The notes under the pieces were generated by a model, which was not told the origin of the DNA, made no database searches, and was given only the letters and a program-made list of their open reading frames with translations. Positions 55,346-64,000 of a DNA stretch of 64,000 bases are shown here, piece by piece. The position numbers were made by a program, and so were the translations under genes. Position 1 is the first letter of the stretch. Each line of letters begins with the position of its first letter. Origin of the DNA: Wolfiporia cocos (taxonomy: Eukaryota > Basidiomycota > Agaricomycetes > Polyporales > Phaeolaceae); the NCBI GenBank assembly GCA_029448655.1, contig JACCLO010000007.1:186001-250000 (forward strand). The letters run 5' to 3'.

Positions 55346-57583
55346 ATGGTGTCTTACACAATCGTCCAAGGCGCTTTGTACAACACCCACAAGGTGGCTA
55401 CGGCCTACCGCCCCGCCGTCGGCAAGCACGCGTGGCCCGGAGAGCAAACCTGCTTGATGGACTACCTGCGAGTTGTATTCGGCATCAGAGTTAGGGGGAG
55501 TGTCACCTCCTTCAACTCAATTCCGGCGCACGTGCGCCCATTCCTAAATGTAAACCATACGGCGTACATCAAGTACTATGGGGAAGATTCGACCAGGAAC
55601 CACATTTCGTGGTGGAGGTGGGACAACTACTGTACCGCCATCCCCCTAGCAGACCTCATAGTCTACTACGGTGACGTCCACTGGTACTCCCAGGAAGAAG
55701 CGTCGCCACGCACGAGAGCTTCCAGGCTCTTTAACCCGGAAACACCCGCACGCCGAGCAGTCATCACCCCCGAAGGCAGCGAGACTCCACGGCTGGAGGA
55801 ACCAGTCGACACGGAGCCCCTATTTGGGACGCTCCCCGATCTCCTCCCCTCCTATGAAAGGGGAACCCTGGAAATAGTCGTGCAACCGGAAAGGAGCGAA
55901 AACGAATTGACGGGAAGGTTACAGCGCACTCTGGAAGTGGCCGCCTCAGACGAAGTTCTGCAGGTGGGAAAGGAAGCTTACAGAGAGGCGCTGTACCAAG
56001 CCAAAAACCACCTCTATAGCAACCTCGCGGCATACAAAAGCCGGGTAGACACGAATATGGAAATGGTCTGGAACAAGACCAACCAGATTCGGAGTCACAA
56101 CCAGGTGCTTCAAAATAGAATCGAAGCACTAGAGGAAGCGGAGAGTTTGCGGCAACAATTGGACACCCTTTCCAAAAATCGGTTCGTCCGCATAGAAAAA
56201 GATATCGCAGTACTGCAAAAGCGTCCGGCAGTCCCAACCGCGGGACCCAGCGGTGCCCAGGTCACGGCACTAATTAATAGAATTGACCAACTCGAAGCGG
56301 AGTTAACCGCTCTAAAAAACGCACCGGCAGCCGCGACAGCAGCAGCCACAACGGTCAACTTCCAACAGACCAAACCAACTCAACCACCAAAATTCTCGGG
56401 CCCTAAGGACTCCATCTCGTCGAAAGAATGGATCCAAAAAATGGGCATGTATTTCGCAGACGCCAAGGTGACCTCCGAGGAGGACAAGGTTCGCCAAGCC
56501 CTGCTACGGCTTACGGGCGAGGCCTACCAGTACATGTCGCCGGTAGTGGATAAAATCGCCGCCGGACAAACCTCGGGGCACACCTGGAAAACGTTTGCGG
56601 AAACAATCGAGAAGGTGTACGGGAAGAAAACGGACAAGGAAATTGCCGAAAAGGAGATCGAAGGGTACTTCGGAGATGAAGGGAAAAAGAAGCTCCAATC
56701 GGACTTCTTCTCTTGGGCACAGAAGCTCAGGACCCTGGCTCGCCTGGCCGAAACTGACAACAAGACGTTGTTCAGTCACATCAAACGGATCCTTCCGGAA
56801 AAGGTGCGAGAGACACTCGCTACCTTGGAATCGGTGCCGGGCTTTACAATGCCGACCGACTGGGAGGTTTACCTCGATATGGCCATTGACCTCTACAAGA
56901 GGCAATACCCGGACAAGCTCAAAGGCAAGATCTTTGAGGAAGAAAAAAGGAAGGAGTCGTCGGGGTCTGGCAAGACCACCGACAAAGCTACGTCGAAGCC
57001 TGCCAAGGCTGATGACAAAGGCAAAGGCAAGGCAAAGGAAACCGGCTCTTACGGGAAGGACTGTCGCAAGCACCCAGGACAACACAAATGGGGCGACTGT
57101 CCTGAGAACCCTAAGAACAAGCCGAAGGAAGCCAAGCCGGCCAGTAGTGGAAGCGGAACGACGAAGCCGACAGGCTCGTCGAGCGGAACGCAACAGTCGG
57201 GCCAGAAGAAATTGGACCCGAAGAAAAAATACAAGGTCCGAATTGTCAGCACCCAGGAACTGGTGACTGACGACGAAGATGAGTCCCCCCAAGCCACCGT
57301 AGGGACCATCCGGACCAACGTTCCGAAACAACCAGAGGTGGTTCCTCTGGCCCCCACTACGCGCATCAGCGATGAGGAGAAAAGCGGGAGCCCGGTGCGA
57401 TCGGCAGAAGGCACCAGCCCCGTCCAGACCCAGTCGACTGGTTCGACTTCGACTGCACCTACACCGTCGGGCGACTCCATCAGGACACATTTGCCCTGGC
57501 TTCGCAAGCGGATAGCCGACTCCGCAAACACCCTGGGCATCTACGGAAGCTCTGCCTCGGGTTTTCCCACCGAGCACATGTGA
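55346..57583 (+). CDS. gag: Gag-like capsid protein of the chromovirus
   Basis: Structural protein of the retrotransposon particle, 745 residues from the ATG at 55346 (the frame is open slightly upstream, without an ATG). Residues 1-130 contain HISWWRWDNY and may be a separate N-terminal domain. A coiled-coil stretch (around KTNQIRSHNQVLQNRIEALE) precedes the retrotransposon gag domain at about 350-530: FSGPKDSISSKEWIQKMGMY, then LLRLTGEAYQYMS and WAQKLRTLARLAETD. The tail is Lys/Gly/Ser-rich, with an incomplete zinc-knuckle-like CRKHPGQHKWGDCPEN that lacks the second Cys. The stop TGA (57581-57583) shares its last base with the pol start codon. Confidence 0.92.
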   Translation: MVSYTIVQGALYNTHKVATAYRPAVGKHAWPGEQTCLMDYLRVVFGIRVRGSVTSFNSIPAHVRPFLNVNHTAYIKYYGEDSTRNHISWWRWDNYCTAIPLADLIVYYGDVHWYSQEEASPRTRASRLFNPETPARRAVITPEGSETPRLEEPVDTEPLFGTLPDLLPSYERGTLEIVVQPERSENELTGRLQRTLEVAASDEVLQVGKEAYREALYQAKNHLYSNLAAYKSRVDTNMEMVWNKTNQIRSHNQVLQNRIEALEEAESLRQQLDTLSKNRFVRIEKDIAVLQKRPAVPTAGPSGAQVTALINRIDQLEAELTALKNAPAAATAAATTVNFQQTKPTQPPKFSGPKDSISSKEWIQKMGMYFADAKVTSEEDKVRQALLRLTGEAYQYMSPVVDKIAAGQTSGHTWKTFAETIEKVYGKKTDKEIAEKEIEGYFGDEGKKKLQSDFFSWAQKLRTLARLAETDNKTLFSHIKRILPEKVRETLATLESVPGFTMPTDWEVYLDMAIDLYKRQYPDKLKGKIFEEEKRKESSGSGKTTDKATSKPAKADDKGKGKAKETGSYGKDCRKHPGQHKWGDCPENPKNKPKEAKPASSGSGTTKPTGSSSGTQQSGQKKLDPKKKYKVRIVSTQELVTDDEDESPQATVGTIRTNVPKQPEVVPLAPTTRISDEEKSGSPVRSAEGTSPVQTQSTGSTSTAPTPSGDSIRTHLPWLRKRIADSANTLGIYGSSASGFPTEHM

Positions 57584-60500
57584 TGACCTGCCCACTTGTG
57601 CTCCCATGTAATTTTAGTCCCGTACCCGCTGTAAAGAGTGTACTCGAGTCAATGTATCATATTTTTGGCAACGATGCGCGCGACTTCGCTCGATCTTTTC
57701 GTGTCGAAGTAACACTCTGGGTATATGGGCAAAAAGTGCAGGCTCTGGCTTTAATCGACAGCGGTGCAACCATATCGGTCATATCACAACGATTGGTCGA
57801 TAAACATAAGCTGGTCACCGACAAACTAGCGTTTCCTATTACGGTTACAAACGCAGACGGAACAGAAAACGTCGCCGGCCGCTTAACGCAATCAGTAAAA
57901 GCATTTATGCAACATGGCACACACAAGGAAAAAATAGGTCTGACTGTCATGCACCTAGAACCAGACCTAATCCTTGGCTATGACTGGTTGCGTCTCCACA
58001 ATCCTACCTTTGATTGGAGGAAAGGGGAAATGGAATATGCACGCTGTACACACGACCAACCCTACGCCAGAAAAAAGGGCAACCGGCCTTCTGAGGAGGA
58101 AGCAGTTGAACTCCCAGAAAAGGAAATCATCGAAGTAAATTCGATTTGGGACACTCCCGTGGACATATTAGGAGAGGAGGACCCCGAAAATCCTTTGATC
58201 GCCTGGGTGGCAACCCTTGACAACGAGGAAATGAACCTGCTGACACAGTTGGTAGCCGAGGTACTTGACAAAGACCTCGACGAAGCAGACGACCGTGAGG
58301 AAAACACACCACCGATTGACATTGAAAAATGGCGATCGTTAGTGCCCGAACAATACCAAGAGTATGGGCCAACGGTGTTCTCACAAAAGGCGTCAGAGAG
58401 GATGCCGGAACGGAAGCCCTGGGATCACGCCATAGTGCTTGAACCAGATGCGCAGCTTCCTCCCCCGGTAAAACCATACAAAATGTCTCCCCAAGAGCGT
58501 AATAGCTTGGATGAGTGGATAGACACCGAACTACGGAAGGGTTACATTCAACCATCCGAAAGTCCAATGGCATCCCCGGTCTTCTTCGTCCACAAAAAGG
58601 ACGGAGGACTGCGGATGGTTGTCGATTACAGGAGGCTAAACGAAATAACCGTGAAAAATCGTTATCCGATACCTCGAATCGATGATCTCATCGATCAACT
58701 GTCCCATGCGACCATCTTCACCAAAATAGACCTTAGATGGGGATACAATAATGTCCGCATCAAGGAAGGTGATGAATGGAAGACGGCGTTTATTACACAC
58801 CGTGGACTATACGAGGCGACGGTAATGTATTTCGGTTTCTGCAATGCCCCCGCAACGTTCCAAGCGATGATGAACTCTATCCTCGCACCGTTCATTCGGA
58901 CCGGCAAGGTGGTTGTCTACCTAGACGACATCTTGATTTTCGGGAATGATATGGAGGAACATCGGCGACTTACCAAAGGGGTTCTCCAAACCCTGAAGGA
59001 CTCGGACTTGTATGCGAAGCCCGAAAAGTGCTTTTTCGAACAGTCTTCCATCGAATACCTAGGAATGATCATTTCCGACGGTAACATCATGATGGATCCG
59101 AAGAAGTACGCCGGAGTTCAGGACTGGCCCAGACCTACTAAGGTCAAAGAGGTTCAAGCTTTCCTTGGATTTGCCAATTTCTACAGGCGATTCATAGAAG
59201 GCTTCTCAAAAATAGCCAAACCACTCACCATGCTGACCAAAAAGTCAGAAGCTTGGCATTGGGACGCCGAGCAGGAAAATGCCTTCCAAACCCTAAAGGA
59301 AGCATTTACCAAAGCGCCCGTGCTTCGAATTCCGTCGCACGATCAGCCTTTCCGTGTAGAAACAGATGCGTCAGACTTCGCTACCGGAGCAGTACTATCT
59401 CAGTTAGATCCTACGGATAAAAAATTCCACCCCGTGGCATACTATAGCAAATCGCTAAGTGCCCCGGAAAGGAACTACGAGATCTACGACAAGGAAATGT
59501 TGGCTGTCATCAGGGCTCTAGAGGAGTGGCGACACTACCTAGAGGGACATCCTGAAAAATTCGAGATATGGTCGGATCACCTAAACCTGACCTATTTCAA
59601 AACGGCGCAAAAACTGACGAGACGACAAGCCCGCTGGGCACTGTACCTCTCACGCTTCAACTTCCAAATGAAGCACAAACCTGGCAAAACAATGCTAACC
59701 GCGGATCCTCTGTCCAGGCGGCCAGACCATGAGGAGGGGGTGGATCTCGATAATCGCGACCAGGTTCTTCTGAAACCTGAGTGGTTCGAGCAAGAGTACA
59801 TGGCAATGGCTCTTGATACCTCCCATGCTGCCCCACAATCGGAAGATGAATCGATACTCCGAGAGATTCGCAAAGTGTTGCTAGACGACAAGGTCACAAA
59901 AGATTACAAGGAGCTGCTCTCATCCGGCCCTCGTGAATTCAAAAAAGACCTATCAGAATGGAACTACGAAGGAGGGTTACTCCTCCGAAGAGGCAAAGTC
60001 TACGTTCCAGCTACACCAGCGGATATCAGACGGCAAGTGGTCGAGTATCATCACGATCACAAGTCAGCTGGGCATTTCGGACGTTACAAAACGTACGAAT
60101 TGCTAAGCCGCAACTATTGGTGGCCCGGAATGTTCGTTTACGTCAAAAAATACGTAGACGGATGTGACACATGCCAACGTATGAAGAACCACCCGCAGAA
60201 GCCGTACGGCCCCCTGCAACCCTTACCGGTGCCGTCAGGCCCGTGGGAAGTGGTGACAATAGACCTGATTACTCAGCTACCCCCATCGGGAATGCATGAC
60301 GCAATCATGGTCGTAGTGGATCGGTTGACCAAAAGAGCAAGGTTTTTCCCTATAGAAAACACCTTCTCAACGAAAGACCTAGCTACAATACTCTATCAAA
60401 AGGTATATCCCTTACACGGGTTGCCAAAACAGATAGTATCGGACAGAGGGACACAATTCGCCTCAAAACTATTTGGTGAATGGTGCACCCTGCTAGGAAT

Positions 60501-62010
60501 TCAAAGGTCGATGACTACTGCATACCATCCGCAGGCAGACGGACAAACCGCACGAGTGAACCAAATACTCGAACAGTATCTGCGGTGCTACATAAATACG
60601 TACCAAAAAGATAACTGGTCGGAGTTCCTGCCAACAGCGGAATTTGCGTACAATAATGCAGCCAGCGAAACTACCAAGGAATCTCCGTTCCTGGTGGAAT
60701 TAGGTCGTCATCCAATTGCAGGACCAAGCAGTTTCGAGCCAAGTCGAAACAAAGACTTAGTAGAAATTGCGAACACGCGGTTCTCTGCACAAGAGAAAGC
60801 TAAGGCAGCAATGAAAATTGCAGCCGAAAGATGGTCCTGGTACTATGACCAAAAGAAGCAAGTTGTCCCCTTCAAAGTGGGCGACAAAGTACTCGTGGAC
60901 GTGCGAAGTTGGCAAGACACCGAAAGAAGTCTAGCCCCTCGCTACATCGGCCCATTCCGAATCACGGAAAAATTGGGACCGGTAACGTTCAAGGTGTACA
61001 TGGATGCACAATATAGGGCTTACCACCCTGTGTTCCACGCCTCAAAACTGGTCATGTACAAGGAATCAACCATCGAAGGTCAGAAAAGTCATCCTCCAGC
61101 GGCTGACAAGCCAACGGAGATGGAAGACCCGGAAGAATGGGAAGTGGAAGCCATTCTCGACCATCGTAACCGACGCGGCCGGTGGGAATACCTTATCCAT
61201 TGGAAAGGCACCGGACCTGCGGAGGACACGTGGGAAATCGAGGAACATTTGGCTAACGCTAAGGAGATTCTGGACGAGTACAAGGCAAAATATTCAGCCC
61301 TTAGTACCGACCCAAATCAACCCCTTCGCCGATCAACTAGACTCGGCGGAACACGGCAGACAATAGCCGTCTTCGACCCTGATTCACCAGATTGGGATTT
61401 GGACACATGTGTCTGGCCCGATGACTGGCCCCAATACCGAGACGATGTTGATCCTACACAACCGAAAGTGTACTACAAGCGCGACCCCTTTACAGGGCAA
61501 TGGGTACATTCCGACGTTGAGTTCAACGAAGACTTGGAAATCGAAGTAGGAGTCAATGGCAAACTACCGACCAGGGGAACAACCGATGCAATCGGCTACG
61601 ATCTATATGCCGCGCAGGATATCCTGATTAATTCATGGAAATTCGCTTCGGTCCCCACAGACATTCGTATCAAAGTTCCCTATGGGACATACGGTCGGAT
61701 AGCGCCAAGGTCTGGACTTGCGAAAAAGGGCATTGACGTCCTTGCAGGTGTAATAGACCATGACTACCGCGGAGAAGTCTTTGTCATGTTGATGAACCTC
61801 ACTGGAGACCCGTACCAAGTAAAGAAAGGCGACAGAATTGCTCAGCTAATCTGCGAAGTAGCAATCACGCCCGAAATACAGGAATCCATGACCAAGGAGA
61901 AGTTCGAGAAAGAAATTCGACCTCACCTACATGGAAGTGGGCCCTACAACGAGCAGTTCAACAAGCCAACCAAGCGCGGTACACAAGGTTTTGGATCGAC
62001 AGGACGATAA
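57583..62010 (+). CDS. pol: Pol polyprotein with chromodomain and dUTPase
   Basis: 1475 residues. Protease: IDSGATISVIS (Asp 59). RT: MVVDYRRLNEITVKNRYPIP and YLDD at 446-449. RNase H: ETDASDFATGAV, EIYDKEML and WSDHLNL. Integrase zinc finger: HHDHKSAGHFG to CDTCQRMK. Integrase core: D894 (TIDLITQ), D954 (VSDRGTQF), but Ala at 990 (QTARVNQ) where the catalytic Glu of DD35E belongs. Chromodomain at about 1184-1225 (VEAILDHRNRRGRWEYLIHW). dUTPase at about 1320-1470, with motifs AIGYDLYA, PRSGLA, GVIDHDYRGEV, GDRIAQLI and RGTQGFGSTG. The frame is -1 relative to gag; the first ATG overlaps the gag stop. All other catalytic residues I checked are present, and no stop breaks the frame. Confidence 0.96.
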   Translation: MTCPLVLPCNFSPVPAVKSVLESMYHIFGNDARDFARSFRVEVTLWVYGQKVQALALIDSGATISVISQRLVDKHKLVTDKLAFPITVTNADGTENVAGRLTQSVKAFMQHGTHKEKIGLTVMHLEPDLILGYDWLRLHNPTFDWRKGEMEYARCTHDQPYARKKGNRPSEEEAVELPEKEIIEVNSIWDTPVDILGEEDPENPLIAWVATLDNEEMNLLTQLVAEVLDKDLDEADDREENTPPIDIEKWRSLVPEQYQEYGPTVFSQKASERMPERKPWDHAIVLEPDAQLPPPVKPYKMSPQERNSLDEWIDTELRKGYIQPSESPMASPVFFVHKKDGGLRMVVDYRRLNEITVKNRYPIPRIDDLIDQLSHATIFTKIDLRWGYNNVRIKEGDEWKTAFITHRGLYEATVMYFGFCNAPATFQAMMNSILAPFIRTGKVVVYLDDILIFGNDMEEHRRLTKGVLQTLKDSDLYAKPEKCFFEQSSIEYLGMIISDGNIMMDPKKYAGVQDWPRPTKVKEVQAFLGFANFYRRFIEGFSKIAKPLTMLTKKSEAWHWDAEQENAFQTLKEAFTKAPVLRIPSHDQPFRVETDASDFATGAVLSQLDPTDKKFHPVAYYSKSLSAPERNYEIYDKEMLAVIRALEEWRHYLEGHPEKFEIWSDHLNLTYFKTAQKLTRRQARWALYLSRFNFQMKHKPGKTMLTADPLSRRPDHEEGVDLDNRDQVLLKPEWFEQEYMAMALDTSHAAPQSEDESILREIRKVLLDDKVTKDYKELLSSGPREFKKDLSEWNYEGGLLLRRGKVYVPATPADIRRQVVEYHHDHKSAGHFGRYKTYELLSRNYWWPGMFVYVKKYVDGCDTCQRMKNHPQKPYGPLQPLPVPSGPWEVVTIDLITQLPPSGMHDAIMVVVDRLTKRARFFPIENTFSTKDLATILYQKVYPLHGLPKQIVSDRGTQFASKLFGEWCTLLGIQRSMTTAYHPQADGQTARVNQILEQYLRCYINTYQKDNWSEFLPTAEFAYNNAASETTKESPFLVELGRHPIAGPSSFEPSRNKDLVEIANTRFSAQEKAKAAMKIAAERWSWYYDQKKQVVPFKVGDKVLVDVRSWQDTERSLAPRYIGPFRITEKLGPVTFKVYMDAQYRAYHPVFHASKLVMYKESTIEGQKSHPPAADKPTEMEDPEEWEVEAILDHRNRRGRWEYLIHWKGTGPAEDTWEIEEHLANAKEILDEYKAKYSALSTDPNQPLRRSTRLGGTRQTIAVFDPDSPDWDLDTCVWPDDWPQYRDDVDPTQPKVYYKRDPFTGQWVHSDVEFNEDLEIEVGVNGKLPTRGTTDAIGYDLYAAQDILINSWKFASVPTDIRIKVPYGTYGRIAPRSGLAKKGIDVLAGVIDHDYRGEVFVMLMNLTGDPYQVKKGDRIAQLICEVAITPEIQESMTKEKFEKEIRPHLHGSGPYNEQFNKPTKRGTQGFGSTGR

Positions 62011-62087
62011 CAGTGGAAAAATCGTAAAGACTAACCCTTCAATGGGCTCTAGCACAACTTCTACTCTCAACGGGGTCGTTGAAATCT

Positions 62088-62100
62088 AAGGGGGGGGTAA
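62088..62100 (+). promoter_or_regulatory. Polypurine tract for plus-strand priming
   Basis: AAGGGGGGGGTAA lies directly before the 3' LTR, as needed for plus-strand DNA synthesis in LTR retrotransposons. Confidence 0.85.
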
Positions 62101-62719
62101 TGTCACAAGAATTCTCCTAGTTTCCCTATATTTCTTACTATTTTTCCGGAAATTCTACGAATTATCTACGACTTTCTAGACCAATAACTAGCTTATCTGG
62201 TTCATAAGTTAACGGTTACATACGTGCCGAATGATGGCCGCGTTATCTCCCGTAACGACGGTCTTATCTTATCACTAGTAGTTACCATCAGTCACATGTC
62301 TAGTTCTAGCCAATCGGACATTCCGTCCGGAAGCAGTCAGCATATAAACGTCAGCGGACCGGGCTTTGGTCACGCCCCGTCTTTGTAATGACAAGAGCGC
62401 AAAACGCCATTCGCGCGGCCTACGCCGCCTTTCTATATCCCGGTTTTGATCGGCATATGTATTTATCGTATATTACTAAGTACTTAGGTACCTGGGGACT
62501 TGTACATACGAATACGGACACTAGTATTATCTAATAAGACTGTTAGGGGTCTTATTTATCATGTATATATACTGGACTTGCTGAGCGCTATTGCCTCAGT
62601 TCTATTCATTGCATTCATACTACGAGTTAACCACTCAACGTATCCTGCTTAACATCTGCTTTATCTCTTGCCTAACCAGCAATACCAAGATCATAACAAG
62701 TAAGTGTTATCTTGTGTTT
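62101..62719 (+). repeat. 3' LTR of the chromovirus, 619 bp
   Basis: Begins TGTCACAAGAATTC immediately after the polypurine tract and ends before GTCAG at 62720-62724. It is nearly identical to the 5' LTR. Confidence 0.95.
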
Positions 62720-62724
62720 GTCAG

Positions 62725-63359
62725 ACGCATCTTATCTCCGGCTTCTCGATCTTCGATCATGACATCATTGCCAGCCGAGCGAGCGCGCATGGACAAGTCC
62801 GTAGGGACTTAGTGGCTATGCCTCTGCAGTCACGGCTGCAGATTTATTTCCACACCCCTGTGTCTGATGATGATTCCCATCCTTTGTGGTTGCAGATTTA
62901 TTTCCTCCGCTTCAGATACACACCCTCATAACGCTCCTGTGTCTGATGATGATTCCCATCCTCCGTGGTTGCAGATTTATTTCCTCCGCTTCAGATATAC
63001 ACTACCTTAGCGTTCCTGTGTCTGATGATGATTCCCATCCTCCGTGATTGCAGATTTATTTCCTTCGTATTTTCAGAACCCTCCTCCTTCGCTTTACATT
63101 TATTTTAACACTCCTGTGTTTTATTATGACTCTTATTCGACTTACCCATGGTTAGCCAGGTACGCACTGGAGAACGTATAAGCGTGTCTGATCATGACCG
63201 ATGATCTATCACGTGAGCTGGCGAGCTTGAGGTCTTCCGAGACGTTCGACGATATTTGTGCCTAACTTACTTCGACTCACTATACAAGCTCATAATCGGC
63301 TTTATTCAGTTGCATCTATTCAACATGGCACATACCAAAGGACTCTCACGTACCGCGCA
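62725..63359. repeat. Region with a 79-bp tandem repeat
   Basis: CTGTGTCTGATGATGATTCC starts at 62858, 62937 and 63016, exactly 79 bases apart, each followed by GTTGCAGATTTATTTCC (GATTGCAG in the last). A partial unit precedes them at about 62836. No gene is seen. From 63100 to 63359 nothing else is recognised. Confidence 0.85.
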
Positions 63360-64000
63360 TGTTACGGGTCGAATACCCATTCGTATATTCGAGTCGCGAA
63401 TATAGATCGTTCTTCTGCACGTAGGCACGTCGCCGTATGCAAGGCAAATACTCGTTAGATGCCTTCGGGTCCTAAGTGAAGTCCTTAGGAGATCGGTTAA
63501 TAACCAATACGCGTTAGAGGATATAATCTGTTCAGGTGCGAGTCGAATAGAATATAAGACTCGCCTAAGTCCGAGAAGTCAGTGTGCACTTCGAGGACTT
63601 AGTCGTTCGATTGCTCGAGTGAGAAATACTGAGCGTAGTTTCCTACGTTTAAGAACGAGTATAAGACTTCTTGTTTATACAACAAGGTCGAGCTGAAGAG
63701 CTTCGACAATAAGTACATGAGCTTTTATACTACGCTAAGTTTCAGGGGTCAAGTTCGTCCCAGATGTCACCGCTACTATCTACGCTATAGTACCAAACGT
63801 TTGATATGTATGTAGTGATATGTCTGAAACGATAGATAGAAATGATGATGGCAGTTGAACGCCATCTGTCAGCTAACGAATGATAAACATGAAACGGGGA
63901 CAGAGTTGGATCTGTCAAAAGTGAAACATGCCCTACATGCTAATACAACTGGGGATACGCCCAGTAGAGTCACGAGTAGCCAGGGGGTTGGTTGCGCAAC
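63360..64000 (-). mobile_element. LTR of family C, CpG-rich copy, cut by the window edge
   Basis: Begins TGTTACGGGTCG and matches 46312-47017 along its length until the window ends. About 60 bases are missing by comparison with that copy. CG dinucleotides are mostly preserved, so it is younger or was never subject to decay. Whether it is a solo LTR or the end of a full element cannot be told here. Confidence 0.85.

Larger units (their letters stand above)
53051..62724 (+). mobile_element. Full-length Ty3/gypsy chromovirus with dUTPase, 9.66 kb
   Basis: Target duplication GTCAG at 53051-53055 and 62720-62724 brackets 53056-62719. Order: 5' LTR, 0.7-kb leader, an extra ORF, gag, pol (protease, RT, RNase H, integrase, chromodomain, dUTPase), polypurine tract, 3' LTR. 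The two LTRs differ at only two positions that I can see, so the insertion is recent. CG dinucleotides are intact, unlike in the old LTRs at 34-49 kb. No standard TGG-type primer binding site directly follows the 5' LTR; self-priming, known in the Tf1/sushi branch, is a possibility. Confidence 0.96.

Noticed and set aside
57540..57583. A -1 frameshift slippery site at the gag end
   Set aside because: GGTTTTCCCACC does not fit the X XXY YYZ pattern in the gag frame; the TGATG overlap is the clearer feature.

Overview
The window looks like nuclear DNA of a filamentous basidiomycete, probably an Agaricomycete. The genes are dense, carry many introns of about 43-70 bp with GT..AG ends, and encode proteins of fungal type (pectin methylesterase, SMC2, Kish, OPT transporter, cyclophilin, Nse3, Shp1). 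All exon models below were read by eye from splice sites and protein family motifs; most were checked by adding up exon lengths in frame.

Layout. 1-4400: AT-mixed DNA with no confident gene, holding one copy of a dispersed repeat. 4400-29200: a gene-rich block. In order: secreted pectin methylesterase (-), condensin subunit SMC2 (-, 15 exons), a large DUF262 protein (+, with microexons), the small Golgi protein Kish/KSH1 (-, four tiny exons), an OPT-family transporter (+, 15 exons), a cyclophilin with a leader (-), the SMC5/6 subunit Nse3 (-) and the Cdc48 cofactor Shp1/p47 (-). 29286-32099: a broken Crinkler/RHS-like P-loop gene.

32700-49880: a CpG-poor, TG/CA-rich island of dead transposons. 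It holds at least eight solo LTRs, most with matching 5-bp target duplications and none with an internal region, a Tc1/mariner-type element with 26-bp inverted repeats and TA ends whose transposase is split by two of those solo LTRs, a second transposase relic, a 483-bp insertion with an 8-bp target duplication, a foldback element and several tandem repeats. 49884-51834: a second, inverted, more intact copy of the Crinkler-like gene closes the island.

51900-53050: tandem repeats. 53051-62724: a very young, full-length Ty3/gypsy chromovirus of 9.66 kb, with nearly identical 619-bp LTRs and target duplication GTCAG. It has an unusual layout: an extra unknown ORF upstream of gag, a gag/pol stop-start overlap (TGATG), and a pol running protease-RT-RNase H-integrase-chromodomain-dUTPase. 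Its integrase has lost the catalytic glutamate (Ala at codon 990). 62725-64000: a 79-bp tandem repeat and another LTR cut by the window edge.

How it fits together: the left half is ordinary housekeeping and secretory sequence; the right half is a nest of mobile elements whose old members show transition-type decay, while the chromodomain-dUTPase element has just arrived and is not decayed.
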